Assembly (NCBI GenBank): GCA_017538465.1
Contig: JAFYIW010000249.1
Coordinates: forward strand, 1 to 7,932
Reading direction: 5' to 3'
DNA: 7,932 nucleotides
Source: Victivallales bacterium
Lineage (GTDB): Bacteria > Verrucomicrobiota > Lentisphaeria > Oligosphaerales > Oligosphaeraceae
A program made the position numbers and the translations under genes. Shown here piece after piece: positions 6,193-7,932 of this stretch. The notes under the pieces are model-generated. The model was not told where the DNA came from, searched no databases, and saw only the letters and a program-made list of their open reading frames with translations. How positions within the stretch are numbered: the stretch's first letter is position 1; each line of letters begins with the position of its first letter.

Positions 6193-6220
6193 AATTTAAT
6201 CGCGTCTAATTCTTTTTCAA
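6193..6220 (-). promoter_or_regulatory. Candidate sigma70-type promoter for the barrel-feo operon
   Basis: On the minus strand, TTGAAA (complement of 6215-6220) is followed after 16 nt by TAAATT (complement of 6193-6198), within the AT-rich divergent spacer 6084-6314. It would start transcription near 6186, about 100 nt before the first start codon. Motif match only; AT-rich DNA gives frequent chance matches. Confidence 0.35.
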
Positions 6221-6314
6221 GTGCGTAAAGAATAAATTTTCTCAAATTGGGGTAAATTATGTGAAATTTCATTGAATTTCCCTCGTTTTTCGCCACCTGA
6301 GACTTCCATCCGCC

Positions 6315-7932
6315 ATGTCCGCCACAGAACTTTTTCCATTTGAAGTCCGTCTGCTGAGTGACCTTGAGAAAGTTTTCCTCACCAGCGAGCTGAACGCCCC
6401 TGAGTTTTCCGGTCCGCTGTATGGTTTGCGTGGCGAGCGAGTGTCGTTCCAGATTGCGGTGAAGAGTCCGCGTTCCACTTACCTGGTGCCAGAGATTTCC
6501 TCCCCGCTCAAGCCATATATCACCATCCGTTCGGTCGAATGCGTCCCCTGCGACAATCCATGTTCTCCAGACGACCCGGACATCATCAGCGCGGAACCCG
6601 GACTCTACCCCGATCCACTGATGCCGCTGGCGCGGGACAACGTCTTTTGCCTGGGTGCGCGCCATTGGCAGGCCCTCTGGGTAACCGTCGCCCTTCCGTC
6701 AGACGCTCCCGCCGGCCATCATCCGATTGCCATCACGCTACGCACCGCCACGGATGAGGTGCCCACGCCATGGGGCTTGCCGTCCGCCCCACCAGTCACC
6801 GTATCTCTCGATCTGGAGGTCCTCCCGCTCGCCCTGCCCCCGCAGACGCTCTGGAGCTGCTCTTGGTTCTACTTGGACTGCCTGGAATGCCACTACCATA
6901 CCAACCCCGCCGAGGAACGCTTCTGGGAGATTCTGGGAAACTACCTAAAAGACATGGCCGACCACGGCGTCAATGTCGCCTTCACTCCGCTCTGGACGCC
7001 TGAGCTGGACACCGCCGTCGGGCACGAGCGGCCAACCATCCAGCTGCTCGGCATCAACGAAAAGGATGGCCAATATTCTTTTGACTTCAGTCTCCTGAAA
7101 CGCTACATCGACCTCGCGCGCCAATGCGGCATCGAGCGCTTCGAGATGGCCCATGCCTTCACCCAATGGGGTGCCACTGCCGCCCCGAAGATCATCGTGA
7201 ACGGAGTGCGGCGCTTCGGCTGGGACACCCCCGCCGACTCACCAGAGTATCAGGAGTTCCTGGACCAACTTCTCCCAAAACTCGCGGATTTCCTCCGCGC
7301 CGAGGGCCTCGCCGGAAAGTGCTTCTTCCACAACTCCGACGAGCCAGGCCTCAAAGACCTCGAAAAATACCGCGACAGCCTACGACGCCTCCAGAAACAC
7401 CTCCCCGACGACGAGTTCCCCATCTTCGACGCGCTCTCCGAACCCGAGTTCGTCCGCCAGGGCGTGACCTACCGCCCCATCCCGCACACCGCGCATCTGG
7501 CCAACTTCGACGGCCTCCCCCTCAAGGCACGGTGGGTCTATTACTGTGGCGGAGGTGTCGGCGATCCCAGCCGTCTGCTTGGAATGCCCTCCTGGAGAAA
7601 CCGCTCCCTCGGAATCCTCCTCTATGCCCATCAACTGGAGGGCTTCCTCCACTGGGGACACAACTTCTGGTTCTCGCAATATTCCGTCCACCAGGAGTTC
7701 TTCATCCCCTGGCTCAACACCACGGCCGGACACAGCTTCTCTGGCGGAGACTGCTTCAACGTCTATCCCGGCCCCGACGGTCGCCCCGTCGATACGCTCC
7801 ATTACGAGGTCTTCGCCGCCGCCCTCCAGGACCAGCGTGCGTTCCAGCTCTACGAGTCGCTCGCCGGCCGAGACAAGGCCATGGAACTCATCCAGGAAGG
7901 CCTTGACCGCCCCGTGAAGATCGGGGACCACC
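6315..7932 (+). CDS. DUF4091/GH123-like glycoside hydrolase family protein (3' end cut by window)
   Basis: The ATG at 6315 is the first start after an in-frame stop at 6273, and the frame runs open for 539 codons to the right edge. Residues about 15-170 form a beta-sandwich-like N-terminal region, followed by a presumed (beta/alpha)8 barrel from about 190. Two hallmarks of the DUF4091/GH123 group are visible: an adjacent Asp-Glu pair in HNSDEP (D342, E343), which matches the catalytic pair of GH123 N-acetyl-galactosaminidases, and VYPGPDG (483-489) near the C-terminus. Family proteins are often about 550-600 residues, so only a short tail is missing. There is no signal peptide, implying a cytoplasmic or unconventional location, unlike many secreted relatives. 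The ribosome site is weak. Activity and substrate are not proven; many DUF4091 members are uncharacterised. It is divergent from the iron block and shares its AT-rich spacer. Confidence 0.8.
   Translation, partial: MSATELFPFEVRLLSDLEKVFLTSELNAPEFSGPLYGLRGERVSFQIAVKSPRSTYLVPEISSPLKPYITIRSVECVPCDNPCSPDDPDIISAEPGLYPDPLMPLARDNVFCLGARHWQALWVTVALPSDAPAGHHPIAITLRTATDEVPTPWGLPSAPPVTVSLDLEVLPLALPPQTLWSCSWFYLDCLECHYHTNPAEERFWEILGNYLKDMADHGVNVAFTPLWTPELDTAVGHERPTIQLLGINEKDGQYSFDFSLLKRYIDLARQCGIERFEMAHAFTQWGATAAPKIIVNGVRRFGWDTPADSPEYQEFLDQLLPKLADFLRAEGLAGKCFFHNSDEPGLKDLEKYRDSLRRLQKHLPDDEFPIFDALSEPEFVRQGVTYRPIPHTAHLANFDGLPLKARWVYYCGGGVGDPSRLLGMPSWRNRSLGILLYAHQLEGFLHWGHNFWFSQYSVHQEFFIPWLNTTAGHSFSGGDCFNVYPGPDGRPVDTLHYEVFAAALQDQRAFQLYESLAGRDKAMELIQEGLDRPVKIGDH

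Noticed and set aside
6084..6665. N-terminal extension of the first barrel protein to 486 residues
   Set aside because: The extension overlaps the divergent hydrolase gene and the AT-rich spacer. A signal peptide and ribosome site sit at 6083, fixing the start there.

Overview
The window is GC-rich bacterial DNA and looks like a metagenomic or draft-genome fragment. Gram-negative outer-membrane beta-barrels, a FeoA-FeoB fusion with a FeoB-associated Cys-rich protein, and a DUF4091/GH123-type glycoside hydrolase relative together suggest the Verrucomicrobiota/Kiritimatiellota/Lentisphaerota side of the PVC group. That placement is a judgement from gene types, not a computed one.

Layout. On the minus strand, from right to left, there is a compact ferrous-iron block. 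It holds an outer-membrane barrel protein (6083 to 5205), a FeoA-FeoB fusion (5172 to 2233), a small membrane protein joining a FeoB-associated Cys-rich segment to a heavy-metal-associated (HMA) domain (2164 to 1790), and a second barrel protein resembling the first (1676 to 849). A strong rho-independent terminator (776 to 741) closes the block. All genes point the same way and the gaps are short (32, 68 and 113 nt), so they probably form one transcription unit starting from the AT-rich region 6084-6314. The apparent job is Fe(II) uptake: FeoB moves iron through the inner membrane, FeoA and the Cys-rich protein assist it, and the flanking barrels may supply outer-membrane passage or binding. 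The outer-membrane role is inferred from position only.

The FeoB reading frame is broken by one in-frame TAG (3763-3765) inside a long acidic extracytoplasmic loop. The same frame continues on both sides, so this is a nonsense codon and not a frameshift.

Beyond the terminator, a fourth transcription unit (684 to the left edge, minus strand) encodes an odd mosaic: an acetyl-xylan-esterase-like N-terminus, a short surface-repeat-like piece, then an Fn3-like segment and the start of a cleaved-adhesin-type domain. This may be a recombinant gene or an assembly chimera. On the right, a divergent plus-strand gene (6315 to the right edge) encodes a DUF4091/GH123-like protein cut by the window end.

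Two intergenic spacers in the iron block carry unrelated short tandem repeats: a 7-bp unit abutting the feoB stop and a 13-bp unit upstream of the second barrel gene. No rRNA, tRNA, insertion sequence or CRISPR array was seen. No intergenic stretch exceeds 300 bases.
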